From: Candidatus Methylomirabilota bacterium
GTDB taxonomy: Bacteria > Methylomirabilota > Methylomirabilia > Methylomirabilales > Methylomirabilaceae
Reading direction: 5' to 3'
Length of the DNA stretch: 64,000 nucleotides
Assembly: GCA_028870115.1 (NCBI GenBank)
Contig: JAGWQH010000107.1
Location: forward strand, 1-64,000
Part shown: positions 50,499 through 58,573 of the stretch, in pieces
How the letters are laid out: the number at the start of each line of letters is the position of its first letter
How positions within the stretch are numbered: the first letter of the stretch is position 1
Made by a program: the position numbers and the translations under genes
Notes under the pieces: model-generated
The model's database searches: none
The model's input: only the letters and a program-made list of their open reading frames with translations
What the model was told of the DNA's origin: nothing

Positions 50499-51071
50499 GT
50501 GATGGCGTGGGTAGCGTGGTTCACCGGACTTCCAGGAAGCGGCAAGAGCAGCGTGGCCCGCGAGGCCGCCCGGCGCCTCGAGGCGCGCGGAATCCGGGTG
50601 CGGGTGTTGGAGCTTGACGAGATCCGACGGGTGGTCACCCCTTCGCCAAGCTACACAGCCCAGGAACGCGAGGTCGTATATCGCGCCCTGGCCTATATGG
50701 CGTGGCTTCTCTACCACGAAGGGATAAGTGTGATCATCGATGCGACCGCCCACAGGCGATGGTTTCGCGATGTCGCCCGCGCGCTGATTCCTGCATTTGC
50801 TGAGATCTATCTTCGCGCGTCGCTGCCGACGTGCCGCGCGCGGGCGGGGCATCGGTATGGCGGCTACGCCCCCGCCGATGTCTACGGGCAAGCGGGCCGC
50901 GAGGGTTCGACTGTTCCCGGCGTCGATGAGATGTATGAGCCGCCGCATCATCCTGAGCTGGTGCTTGATACCGAGGCGCTTCACGTGACGGACGCTGCAG
51001 AACAGGCGGTGAGGTTTCTTGAAGCATTTCAGGTCGGCCGGGCGACCAGTCTTATTGAATACGGATCGTGA
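50499..51071 (+). CDS. CysC-like P-loop kinase (adenylylsulfate kinase family)
   Basis: This 190-residue protein has Walker A GLPGSGKSSVA, then LELDEIRRVVTPSPSYTAQE where APS kinases have LDGDNVR...GFS, and VIIDATAHRRWFRDVAR where they have the FISP segment. The family resemblance is clear, but the FISP substrate motif is replaced, so APS may not be the substrate. No other sulfate-assimilation gene is present. The start is GTG at 50499 or ATG at 50502. It pairs with the APH-like gene upstream. Confidence 0.78.
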   Translation: MMAWVAWFTGLPGSGKSSVAREAARRLEARGIRVRVLELDEIRRVVTPSPSYTAQEREVVYRALAYMAWLLYHEGISVIIDATAHRRWFRDVARALIPAFAEIYLRASLPTCRARAGHRYGGYAPADVYGQAGREGSTVPGVDEMYEPPHHPELVLDTEALHVTDAAEQAVRFLEAFQVGRATSLIEYGS

Positions 51072-51098
51072 GGACAGGCTGACCGCGGAGGAAGGGCC

Positions 51099-51371
51099 AT
51101 GAGCGTGCTGGCGAACCGATGGAGGTTGGATTGCGTGGCTGAGCCCGATGAGCGAAGCGAGGCGTGCCCCTATTTGAAACGAGCCGTTCTGACGTCCCGA
51201 TACCCAATCGAGGGATACTGTGTGGCGCACCCTCATGGCAGGCTTCGGGTCGTGACGATTGCGGAATTTCGTGAGTTGTGTACGACAGCCGGGTACGTGC
51301 AGTGTCAACTGTATCGCGAGTTGCACGATCTTGGCCAGGCCGAGGAAGATTCGGAGTGTGGGGCCGGCTGA
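51099..51371 (+). CDS. Small Cys-containing protein of unknown function
   Basis: This is a 90-residue soluble protein with six Cys in a spaced pattern (C12, C23, C41, then CTTAGYVQC and a final CGAG). The block ACPYLKRAVLTSRYPIEGYC ... HGRLRVVTIAEFRELC looks like a small zinc- or cluster-binding fold. GGAGGAAGGGCC precedes the start. It lies between the kinase pair and hsp20. No family recognised. Confidence 0.6.
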   Translation: MSVLANRWRLDCVAEPDERSEACPYLKRAVLTSRYPIEGYCVAHPHGRLRVVTIAEFRELCTTAGYVQCQLYRELHDLGQAEEDSECGAG

Positions 51372-51396
51372 CACAGGAGCAGCAAAAAAGACCACC

Positions 51397-51445
51397 CTCA
51401 CCCCAACCATCTCCCTCTCGAAGGGAGCGGGGAGGAGAAGGTGAG
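51397..51445. repeat. Intergenic palindromic repeat (CTCACC...GGTGAG)
   Basis: CTCACC and GGTGAG bracket an inner CTCCCT-CTCGA-AGGGAG hairpin. The same class of repeat occurs at 58441-58538. Confidence 0.6.
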
Positions 51446-51499
51446 CCACACGAGTTTCGGGTGAGTTCTTGGCGAGTAAGACAGGAAGGAGGGACGACC

Positions 51500-51943
51500 A
51501 TGGCGCTCGTAAAGTGGACACCATTCGGCGATCTGACCACGTTCAGGCGAGAGATGGACCGAGTGTTCGAGCGGTTTTTCGGCGAACTGCCTCGTCTGGA
51601 CCTGTCCGGAGCGGGATGGACTCCGCACCTGGACATGACCGAAACCAAGGACCGCGTGATTGTGAAGGCTGAGCTTCCCGGACTGGAGGCCAAAGACCTG
51701 GATATTACCATCTCCGGGAACACGCTGAGCCTGAAGGGGGAGAAGCAACACGTCAAAGAGGAACATGACGAACACCATCACCTGCTTGAGCGCTCCTATG
51801 GGGCCTTTACTCGGACGGTCGAACTCCCGGCGCCGGTAGCCGCCGATAAGATCAAAGCGGCCTTCAAAAACGGTGTGCTGACTATCACCCTCCCGAAGAC
51901 GGAGGAAGCCAAGCGAAAGGCGATCCCGATTCAGATTGAATGA
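51500..51943 (+). CDS. hsp20: Small heat-shock protein, Hsp20/alpha-crystallin family
   Basis: This 147-residue protein has an N-terminal region (PFGDLTTFRREMDRVFERFF) followed by the alpha-crystallin domain: PHLDMTETKDRVIVKAELPG, DITISGNTLSLKGEK, YGAFTRTVELP, FKNGVLTITLPK, ending in the IPIQIE tail (I-x-I motif). It is an ATP-independent holdase. AAGGAGG precedes the ATG at 51500. The following BCAM0308-like gene starts ten bases after its stop, so they form an operon. Confidence 0.95.
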   Translation: MALVKWTPFGDLTTFRREMDRVFERFFGELPRLDLSGAGWTPHLDMTETKDRVIVKAELPGLEAKDLDITISGNTLSLKGEKQHVKEEHDEHHHLLERSYGAFTRTVELPAPVAADKIKAAFKNGVLTITLPKTEEAKRKAIPIQIE

Positions 51944-51953
51944 GGAGAGAGCG

Positions 51954-52475
51954 ATGAAGACACCCATTGTTGGACGCAGACGCTACGATACTGCTTCGTC
52001 CAAGAAGAGCGTGGGTTCCGAGACCGATTCTTACCTGGCCAAGGGAGCGCCCGGTAAGATGGTGGTATGTCACGGGTGCCATGCCATCTCGACGGGGAGA
52101 CGATGGTATCAGGATGAGGAGGTCTACGCAAAGCTCCTCAAAGCAGAAACGTTGAGAGAGGTGTATTGTCCGGCGTGTGAAAAGATTCGTGACGGCTACC
52201 CGAGCGGGCAGGTGACGCTGAAGGGAGAGTTCCTGGCCGAGCATCAGGATGAGATCCTGCGTATCATTAGCAACGAGGAGAAACGGGCCAGGGGGCTTAA
52301 CCCGCTTCACCGGATCATGAGCCTCCGCGAGGAGAACGGGCAGCTTGAGATTACGACAACCGATGAGAAGCTGGCGCAGCGGATCGGACGGGAGCTCCGC
52401 AAGGCCTGCGGGGGGACCGTCGCGTACGGCTGGTCGCATGATAACAAATTCCTCCGGGTGCAGTGGGAGCGTTGA
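51954..52475 (+). CDS. BCAM0308-like zinc-ribbon protein
   Basis: This 173-residue protein has two CxxC pairs (CHGCHAI near 40 and CPACEKI near 72) forming a zinc ribbon. An alpha/beta C-terminal half follows with ENGQLEITTTDEKLAQRIG and FLRVQWER. The layout matches BCAM0308-family proteins, a group with NMD3-like zinc features found beside Hsp20 and stress genes; function is unproven, possibly ribosome- or RNA-associated. GGAGAG precedes the ATG at 51954. Confidence 0.7.
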   Translation: MKTPIVGRRRYDTASSKKSVGSETDSYLAKGAPGKMVVCHGCHAISTGRRWYQDEEVYAKLLKAETLREVYCPACEKIRDGYPSGQVTLKGEFLAEHQDEILRIISNEEKRARGLNPLHRIMSLREENGQLEITTTDEKLAQRIGRELRKACGGTVAYGWSHDNKFLRVQWER

Positions 52476-52486
52476 GGGGCAGATCG

Positions 52487-53689
52487 ATGTCGCAGGCGCT
52501 TGTTCAACGGTTACAGCAGCCGCCCATCGGCGAGCAGCGAGTCGAGATTGTCGAGCGGAAAGGGTTGGGTCATCCCGACTCGATCTGCGACGCTGTAATG
52601 GAGGAGATCGCGCGGGCCATCAACGCCGAATATCAACAACGTTTCGGCCGGGTCCTTCATAACAATATCGACAAGGGACTCCTGGTGGCGGGACGGGTGC
52701 GCCGGCGGCTCGGCGGCGGGCGCGTGCTGCAACCGATGGAGCTGGTGATCGGCGACCGTGCGACGTATCGCGTCGGGAGGGTCCGCGTCCCAATCAAGGA
52801 GATCGCGGTGGAGGCGGCTAAAGAGTGGTTGCGCAAGTCGCTGCGCCACCTGAATCCGGACAAGCACCTGCGATACCGGGTTGTGCTCGCGGAGGGCTCC
52901 GACGAATTGGCCGATATCTTCAGGCGCGAGGGGGTCAGAGAAGCCAATGACACCTCGGCGGCCGTCGGCTACGCGCCCCTGAGCGAGACCGAACAGATGG
53001 TTCTCTGGGTGGAGCGGCATCTGAACTCTACCGGCTTCAAGACGGTATTTCCTGAAACAGGGGAGGATGTGAAGGTCATGGGGGTCCGCGCGGACCGGGA
53101 GCTGAATCTGACGGTTGCCATGCCGCTCCTGTGCGAGGCGATTGCGTCTGAAGCGGCCTATTTCCGCAGGAAGACGGAGATTGTGCAGGCCCTGCGTCAG
53201 GCGTTACCGTTCTCGCCAGGCTTGGATAAGATCGGCCTGGTCTTGAATCCGCTGGATCGAGAGGGTCGCGGGCTGGGCGGCATGTACCTCTCGCTGCTCG
53301 GGACCTCTGCGGAGGACGCCGATTCCGGGCAGGTAGGACGGGGCAATCGTGTCAATGGGGTGATTCCGCTGAACCGGCCGGTAGGCGGCGAGGCGGCGGC
53401 CGGGAAGAACCCGGTCAGCCATATCGGTAAGATCTACACGGTTCTGTCGCACCGGATGGCCGATCAGATCTACCAGCGGGTCAATGGAGTGCGCGAGGTC
53501 TATGTCTGGCTTGTGGGTCAGATCGGTCAACCGGTCGATCAGCCGTGGGTGGCGGTCCAACTGATCCAGGCGTCTGATGCGGAGTATGAGCGGATCAGGC
53601 AAGAGTCTCAGATGGTAATCGATGGGGAACTGAACCGCTTGACCGATTTTTGCAGTGAGTTGACCGAGGGGAGGTATCCGGTTTGTTGA
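52487..53689 (+). CDS. mat: S-adenosylmethionine synthetase, archaeal type
   Basis: This is a 400-residue enzyme of the archaeal MAT family (COG1812), which makes S-adenosylmethionine from ATP and methionine and has little overall similarity to bacterial MetK. Visible blocks: ERKGLGHPDSICDAVMEE at the N-terminus, HNNIDKGLLVAGR, GSDELADIF, ANDTSAAVGYAPLSETE, GRGNRVNGVIPLNRP and GKNPVSHIGKIY. A GAGGGG site precedes the ATG at 52487. Whether a regular metK exists elsewhere cannot be judged here. It could feed the radical SAM enzyme or serve as a low-energy alternative; that is speculation. Confidence 0.92.
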   Translation: MSQALVQRLQQPPIGEQRVEIVERKGLGHPDSICDAVMEEIARAINAEYQQRFGRVLHNNIDKGLLVAGRVRRRLGGGRVLQPMELVIGDRATYRVGRVRVPIKEIAVEAAKEWLRKSLRHLNPDKHLRYRVVLAEGSDELADIFRREGVREANDTSAAVGYAPLSETEQMVLWVERHLNSTGFKTVFPETGEDVKVMGVRADRELNLTVAMPLLCEAIASEAAYFRRKTEIVQALRQALPFSPGLDKIGLVLNPLDREGRGLGGMYLSLLGTSAEDADSGQVGRGNRVNGVIPLNRPVGGEAAAGKNPVSHIGKIYTVLSHRMADQIYQRVNGVREVYVWLVGQIGQPVDQPWVAVQLIQASDAEYERIRQESQMVIDGELNRLTDFCSELTEGRYPVC

Positions 53690-53710
53690 GGCCAAGGAAA
53701 GGAGTCGACG

Positions 53711-54355
53711 ATGCGAGTTAAGGATCGAATGAGGCGCTCGCTGGTCAGTGTCGCACAGACCGACACGTTGGATCACGCGCTGACGACGTTGAAGCGGTTC
53801 AACATTCGCCACCTGCCGGTGGTCAAGGGGGACCGTGTAGTGGGGATTGTGTCGGATCGGGATGTCAAGAAGGCCGCCCCCTCTCCCTTCGACTATCCGA
53901 CCGCGGAGGAGTTTCGGGCCTTTACGTCCGCGGTGACCGTCAAGGAGATCATGACGAAGGAGGTCGTCACGGTCGCTCCGCTCACCCCCATCGAGGAGGC
54001 GGCCAGCCTGATGAGTCAGAAGCGGATCGGCGCGCTGCCGGTCGTTCAGGAGGGAAGGCTGGTCGGGATGATCACGGAGACCGATGTCCTTGGTGTCATG
54101 ACCGAGATGATGGGGGCTACGCAGACCGCGTCTCGCATCGAGATCGAGATTCCGGCGAGCCCAGGAACGCTCACCGAGGTCATCGGGATCGTCGAGGGAC
54201 AGCAGGTGGAGATTGCCAGTCTCGTGACCCTGCCGGCTCGTGAAGGGGCGAGGCGTCTTGTGATCTTGAGGCTTCGGACCATCAATCCGGACCCCGTCGT
54301 CAGAGCGTTGGAGGAGCGCGGCTATCCGCAGGTTGTGGGCGAGTTCGTACACTAG
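53711..54355 (+). CDS. CBS-ACT domain protein, AcuB-like
   Basis: This 214-residue protein has a CBS pair (VKDRMRRSLVSVAQTDTL ... DRDVKKAAPS; VKEIMTKEVVTVAPLTPI ... GMITETDVLGVM) followed by an ACT-like domain (IEIEIPASPGTLTEVIGIVE ... LVILRLRTINPD). This is the AcuB arrangement, associated in Bacillus with control of acetyl-CoA synthetase/acetoin use. Here it may report nucleotide and amino-acid status. GGAAAGGAG precedes the start. It is closely related to the CBS protein at 38842. Confidence 0.87.
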   Translation: MRVKDRMRRSLVSVAQTDTLDHALTTLKRFNIRHLPVVKGDRVVGIVSDRDVKKAAPSPFDYPTAEEFRAFTSAVTVKEIMTKEVVTVAPLTPIEEAASLMSQKRIGALPVVQEGRLVGMITETDVLGVMTEMMGATQTASRIEIEIPASPGTLTEVIGIVEGQQVEIASLVTLPAREGARRLVILRLRTINPDPVVRALEERGYPQVVGEFVH

Positions 54356-54385
54356 CGTCCTGTTTCTTCGGCGCGTTTACCCATT

Positions 54386-54456
54386 CCGGTCACCCTGAGC
54401 TTGTCGAAGGGTGCGCAAACAGGGCTTCGACGGGCTCAGCCTGAACGGGTTCAGTG
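54386..54456. repeat. Inverted palindromic repeat pair (CTGAGCTTGTCGAAGG type)
   Basis: CACCCTGAGCTTGTCGAAGG with its closing GTG (54391-54413) and GGGCTTCGACGGGCTCAGCC (54423-54442) are two related repeats in opposite orientation, of a type found in intergenic DNA of many Gram-negative genomes. Confidence 0.7.
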
Positions 54457-54491
54457 TCGAGTGAGTGGCGGACCATTATACCGGTGCTGTG

Positions 54492-55304
54492 ATGCAGAAG
54501 ATCCTGATGATGGTGGACGGCTCGTTCGCCGCGGAGGCGGGCGCGCGCTATGCGCTCGCTCTGGCCAAGGCCTGCGAAGCGGAACTCGATTTGCTCTTTG
54601 TCGCGGCGGATCAATCGGCGTCTGCGATGAAACGCGCCGAGGAGTCGCTGCTGCGCCTGCTTCGGCAGGCGCATACTCTTGGTCTGAAGGCGCGCAGCGT
54701 GACGGAGATCGGTGATCCCGTCCGGGTCATGCGGGCATACGTGGCGCGCGAGGGGATTACTTTGGCCATGGCCTCCGTGACAGGACCGGAGGTTGCGCGG
54801 CACCTCTTGCGCGAGGTTTCCTGCGCCATGCTGCTGGTGCGGGTGGTCCATCCGGGACGGATGGCGTCGCCACACGAGATTCTGGTCCCGGTCTACGGCG
54901 GTGAGTTCGAAGGCGGCGGCTTCGAGGCGGCGGCCGATCTCCTGGCCAACCTTGGAGTGTACTGGCACGCCCAAATCGTCCTTTTCCAGTTGAGACAGCC
55001 GTTGACGCGACTGTTCGATCGCCGGCGCGTTGGAGAGGAGACATTGGAACAGGCGGAACGCAAGCTGCACGGATTCATCGCCGCGCTCTCCCGCAGGGGT
55101 CTGGCGCCGGGGACGCGGGTCTCGTGGGGTCGTCGCCACGGCCCTGGCATTACGGCTGAGGCGGCGGCCAGGCGTCATGATCTCATCTTTGTGGGCACGA
55201 AGGGGCCGAAGCGCTTTCTGCAGTGGTTACGTATCGGAACCGTTGACCACCTGGTGCGGAAGAGCCCGTGCGACCTGATGCTCTTCCGTCCTGCCGCCGC
55301 CTGA
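54492..55304 (+). CDS. Universal stress protein, two tandem domains
   Basis: This 270-residue protein has two UspA-like domains: QKILMMVDGSFAAEAGARYA ... CAMLLVRVV, then HEILVPVYGGEFEGGGFEAA ... SPCDLMLFRP. The second ends with GTKGPKRFLQWLRIGTVDHL, a modified ATP loop; the first lacks a complete loop. A GTG at 54465 is an alternative start; neither has a good ribosome binding site. The ATPase gene follows after 34 bases. Confidence 0.82.
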   Translation: MQKILMMVDGSFAAEAGARYALALAKACEAELDLLFVAADQSASAMKRAEESLLRLLRQAHTLGLKARSVTEIGDPVRVMRAYVAREGITLAMASVTGPEVARHLLREVSCAMLLVRVVHPGRMASPHEILVPVYGGEFEGGGFEAAADLLANLGVYWHAQIVLFQLRQPLTRLFDRRRVGEETLEQAERKLHGFIAALSRRGLAPGTRVSWGRRHGPGITAEAAARRHDLIFVGTKGPKRFLQWLRIGTVDHLVRKSPCDLMLFRPAAA

Positions 55305-55338
55305 GATCTTAGATCTCACAGGCGGGCGATGAGCGACC

Positions 55339-58095
55339 ATGCAGATTCACCGGCTGTCAGTCGAGGAGGCGCTGAAGGCCCTTGGAACCACCGACCAGGG
55401 GTTGAACGAGGCCGAGGCAGCGAGGCGTCTCAGCGAATTCGGCCTCAACGAACTTCAGGCCGTAGACAAAATACCGGTCCTCGCCATGCTGGGGCGGCAG
55501 TGTACGCACTTTCTGGCGCTCCTGCTGTGGGCGGCGGCGGCGCTGGCGTTCGTGGCGGACTGGATGAAACCCGGGGAGGGGATGGATCTGCTCGCCTGGG
55601 CCATTATCGGGGCGATTGGAGTGAATGCCCTCTTCTCCTTTGCGCAGGAGTATAAGGCAGAGCGGGCGATCAAGGCCTTAAGGCGCCTCCTGCCGATGCG
55701 CGTGAAGGTTGTTCGAACCGGCGAGATTACGGAGGTTCCGGCATCCGATCTGGCGCCCGGTGATCTCGCGATCCTGGCTGAGGGCGATCGAGTGCCTGCC
55801 GATGGGCGGGTGACCGCTGCGGTCCAGTTCCGGGTCGACAATGCGTCGCTGACGGGCGAATCGGTGCCCAAGAGTCGCACTGCTGAGGCCGCGACAGAGG
55901 GGCCGCTCGTGGAGAGCGCCAATATCGTTTTTGCCGGCACCACTGTCTTATCGGGGACGGCGAGGGTAGTCATCTTTGCGACAGGGATGAACACGGAGTT
56001 CGGCAAGATCGCTCATCTGACTTCCGGGATCGAGGCCGAAATGAGTCCGCTGCAGGAGGAGATCCGAAAACTCACCCGACTGATCGCGGCGGTCTCTACG
56101 GGCATCGGGCTCGCCTTCTTTGGGTTCGGGGTGCTGATCGGTCGGAGCTTCTGGGAGAATTTTGTCTTTGCGGTAGGAGTCCTGGTAGCCAACGTCCCGG
56201 AAGGCCTGCTCCCGACGGTGACACTGGCATTGGCGGTGGGCGGGCAGCGGATGGCCAAACGGAAGGCGCTCGTGAAGAACCTGGTATCGGTAGAGACACT
56301 GGGATGCGCCACAGTGATCTGTACCGACAAGACCGGGACCCTCACGGAGAATCGGATGACTGTGACGCGCATCTACATCGACGGCCGCGAGATTCGAGTC
56401 TCGGGCAGTTCCGTGACCACAGAGGCAGGTGAACCGGTGGCCCCTGAATTGCTGAGGCAGTGGGCGTTGCTTTTCGCCATCGCAGTCGGGTGCAACAATG
56501 CCAGCCGCCGCCACGACCGGGATGGCTCAGAATCGACGTTCGTCGGTGACCCAACGGAGATCGCCTTGCTGCAGTGTGCGGGCGCGTTGTTGCCGAAGGG
56601 ACCAGACGTGTTGCCTCGAATTGGGGAGTTCTCGTTTGATGCCGACCGGAAGCGGATGACTACGATTCACGCGGCGTCGTCGGCGAGCAAGGTGGCCTAC
56701 GTAAAAGGCGCTCCGGAGACGGTGCTGCCCATCTGTCGCTCGCTCCTGCACGATGGACGCGCGGTTCCTCTGGAAGAGGTCGATCGTAAAGCGATCATGG
56801 AGCGGCTGAACGTGTTTGCCGGATCGGCCCTGCGCGTATTGGCCTTGGCGTACCGGGAGTTGCCGGAGGCCGATCGGCTGCCGTTGATGGAAGAGGCGGA
56901 GCGGGATTTGACCTTCGTCGGCCTGGTGGCCATGTTCGATCCGCCAAGGCCGGAGGTTCCCGAGGCGGTGGCGAGATGCGAGCGGGCCGGGATTAAGCCG
57001 ATCATGATCACCGGGGACAACAGCCGCACTGCCCTGGCGATCGCGCGAGCCATCGGGATGGTCCGGAACGAGCAGGTGTCGGTTCTGGAGGGGAACCGGA
57101 TCGAACGGATGCAGGACGAGGAACTGAAGGCCGCCCTTGCCGGTCCGGAGATCCTCTTTGCCAGGATGACCCCCACACAGAAGATGCGCGTCGTGATGCT
57201 CCTGAAGGAGATGGGCGAGGTAGTGGCTGTCACAGGTGACGGGGTGAATGACGCGCCGGCCTTGAAGAAGGCCGACATCGGCATTGCTATGGGGATCACC
57301 GGGACCGACGTCGCCAAGGAGGCGGCCGACATCATCCTGCTCGATGACAACTTCGCCACCATCGTCAACGCGGTCGAAGAGGGTCGGGCGGTCTACGAGA
57401 ATATCCGCAAGTTTCTCAATTACATTCTGGCCCACACGCTGCCCGAGTTGGTCCCGTATCTGGCCTCGGTGGTCTTCCGGCTCCCGCTCCTGCTTACGGT
57501 GATCCAGATCCTCGGGGTTGATCTGGGGACCGATCTGCTCCCGGCTCTGGGTCTCGGGGCCGAGCCGCCGGATGCGAATACGATGAATCGCCCGCCGAGG
57601 TCCAGAGACGAGCGTCTTTTGAATGTCCCTTCGCTGGTCAGATCGTATCTGTTTCTCGGACCGATCGAGGCGGCTGCGGCCATGACTGCCGGGCTCTGGT
57701 ATCTCACGAGTGGCGGATGGGAGTGGGGCATCGACCTGCCGGCCGCAAGCCCGCTCTACAGGCAAGCGACAACGGTGGCGTTCGCTGCGATCGTCGTGTG
57801 TCAAGTAGCGAATGTCTACGCGTGTCGGAGTCCGAGGGGATCAGTCCTCTCCATGGGTATCTTCACAAATCGACTCATCGTCTGGGGTATTGGGGTCGAG
57901 CTCTCCATCCTCGGCCTGATTGTCTACAGCCCGATTGGCCATCGGATCTTCGGGACCGACGCTTTTCTGGGAGGGTTCTGGTGGCTTCTGATCGGCTGCG
58001 CGACGCTGCTGCTGCTTCTGGAAGAGGCGAGGAAGAGGATCGTTCGCCGCTTCGACCTGGTGAAAGGACTTCGTTATCAGGAGGGGACCGCATGA
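55339..58095 (+). CDS. Type II cation-translocating P-type ATPase
   Basis: This 918-residue ion pump has a cation-ATPase N-terminal domain, the A domain with SLTGESVPKS, the M4 ion-site motif NVPEGLLPTVTLALAVGG, phosphorylation site ICTDKTGTLTENRMTV, an N domain with VKGAPETV, the hinge GDGVNDAPALKKADIGIAMG, and six C-terminal helices. The M6 segment reads LGVDLGTDLLPALGLGAEPP: LGTD as in Na+/K+- and H+/K+-type pumps rather than SERCA's VTDG. Na+, K+ or H+ transport is therefore as likely as Ca2+. It uses ATP to maintain ion balance across the inner membrane. The next gene overlaps by four bases. Confidence 0.9.
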   Translation: MQIHRLSVEEALKALGTTDQGLNEAEAARRLSEFGLNELQAVDKIPVLAMLGRQCTHFLALLLWAAAALAFVADWMKPGEGMDLLAWAIIGAIGVNALFSFAQEYKAERAIKALRRLLPMRVKVVRTGEITEVPASDLAPGDLAILAEGDRVPADGRVTAAVQFRVDNASLTGESVPKSRTAEAATEGPLVESANIVFAGTTVLSGTARVVIFATGMNTEFGKIAHLTSGIEAEMSPLQEEIRKLTRLIAAVSTGIGLAFFGFGVLIGRSFWENFVFAVGVLVANVPEGLLPTVTLALAVGGQRMAKRKALVKNLVSVETLGCATVICTDKTGTLTENRMTVTRIYIDGREIRVSGSSVTTEAGEPVAPELLRQWALLFAIAVGCNNASRRHDRDGSESTFVGDPTEIALLQCAGALLPKGPDVLPRIGEFSFDADRKRMTTIHAASSASKVAYVKGAPETVLPICRSLLHDGRAVPLEEVDRKAIMERLNVFAGSALRVLALAYRELPEADRLPLMEEAERDLTFVGLVAMFDPPRPEVPEAVARCERAGIKPIMITGDNSRTALAIARAIGMVRNEQVSVLEGNRIERMQDEELKAALAGPEILFARMTPTQKMRVVMLLKEMGEVVAVTGDGVNDAPALKKADIGIAMGITGTDVAKEAADIILLDDNFATIVNAVEEGRAVYENIRKFLNYILAHTLPELVPYLASVVFRLPLLLTVIQILGVDLGTDLLPALGLGAEPPDANTMNRPPRSRDERLLNVPSLVRSYLFLGPIEAAAAMTAGLWYLTSGGWEWGIDLPAASPLYRQATTVAFAAIVVCQVANVYACRSPRGSVLSMGIFTNRLIVWGIGVELSILGLIVYSPIGHRIFGTDAFLGGFWWLLIGCATLLLLLEEARKRIVRRFDLVKGLRYQEGTA

Positions 58096-58424
58096 GACCA
58101 AAGGCTGGACCATCGCTTCGAAAGGGCACAGGGCGGACGCAAAAGCGGCGGAAGCGATCGACAGAGGCCGAACTGGTGAAGGAGGATCTCGGGGTAGAGG
58201 TCGAGAGGCCGCTTGATGCCGAGGATGTAGCGTTAGCCTCGCTGGAAGCGCAGGTGCGGGCAAAAGAGGCGCGGGCGGATCTGGGTTCGACAGCGCCGAA
58301 CACAGTGGTGGCCGTCCGCCTTTCGAGCGCGGTGATCTCCCGGCTTGAGACAGAGGCCGCAAGGCGTTGCATTACGCCGTCAGAGCTGATCACGCGGGCC
58401 CTCATGCAGTATCTACGGACATGA
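58092..58424 (+). CDS. Small protein with C-terminal ribbon-helix-helix-like domain
   Basis: This 110-residue protein starts on the ATGA overlap with the ATPase gene. Residues 1-70 are basic then charged and probably disordered. Residues 72-110 (TVVAVRLSSAVISRLETEAA, then RRCITPSELITRALMQYL) look like an RHH DNA-binding unit. It may regulate the operon or bind the pump's neighbours. No toxin partner is seen. Confidence 0.6.
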   Translation: MRPKAGPSLRKGTGRTQKRRKRSTEAELVKEDLGVEVERPLDAEDVALASLEAQVRAKEARADLGSTAPNTVVAVRLSSAVISRLETEAARRCITPSELITRALMQYLRT

Positions 58425-58440
58425 ACATCGATGCCTTACA

Positions 58441-58538
58441 CCCCTCTCACCTTTATCCTCTCTCTCCAGGGGAGGGAGAGGAGATTTTTCTTGGTCCTAC
58501 TCGCCCCCGATTGGAGGAGAGGGCGGGGGTGAGGGGGA
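58441..58538 (+). terminator. Palindromic repeat containing an intrinsic terminator
   Basis: CCTCTCTCTCC-AGG-GGAGGGAGAGG (58457-58481) followed by AGATTTTTC forms a good terminator after the ATPase operon. The outer arms CCCCTCTCACC and GGGGGTGAGGGGG pair as well, making the whole a REP-like repeat related to 51397-51445. Confidence 0.7.
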
Positions 58539-58573
58539 TTTGCTAACTACTACACCGTAAAGGAGGCTCTCTC

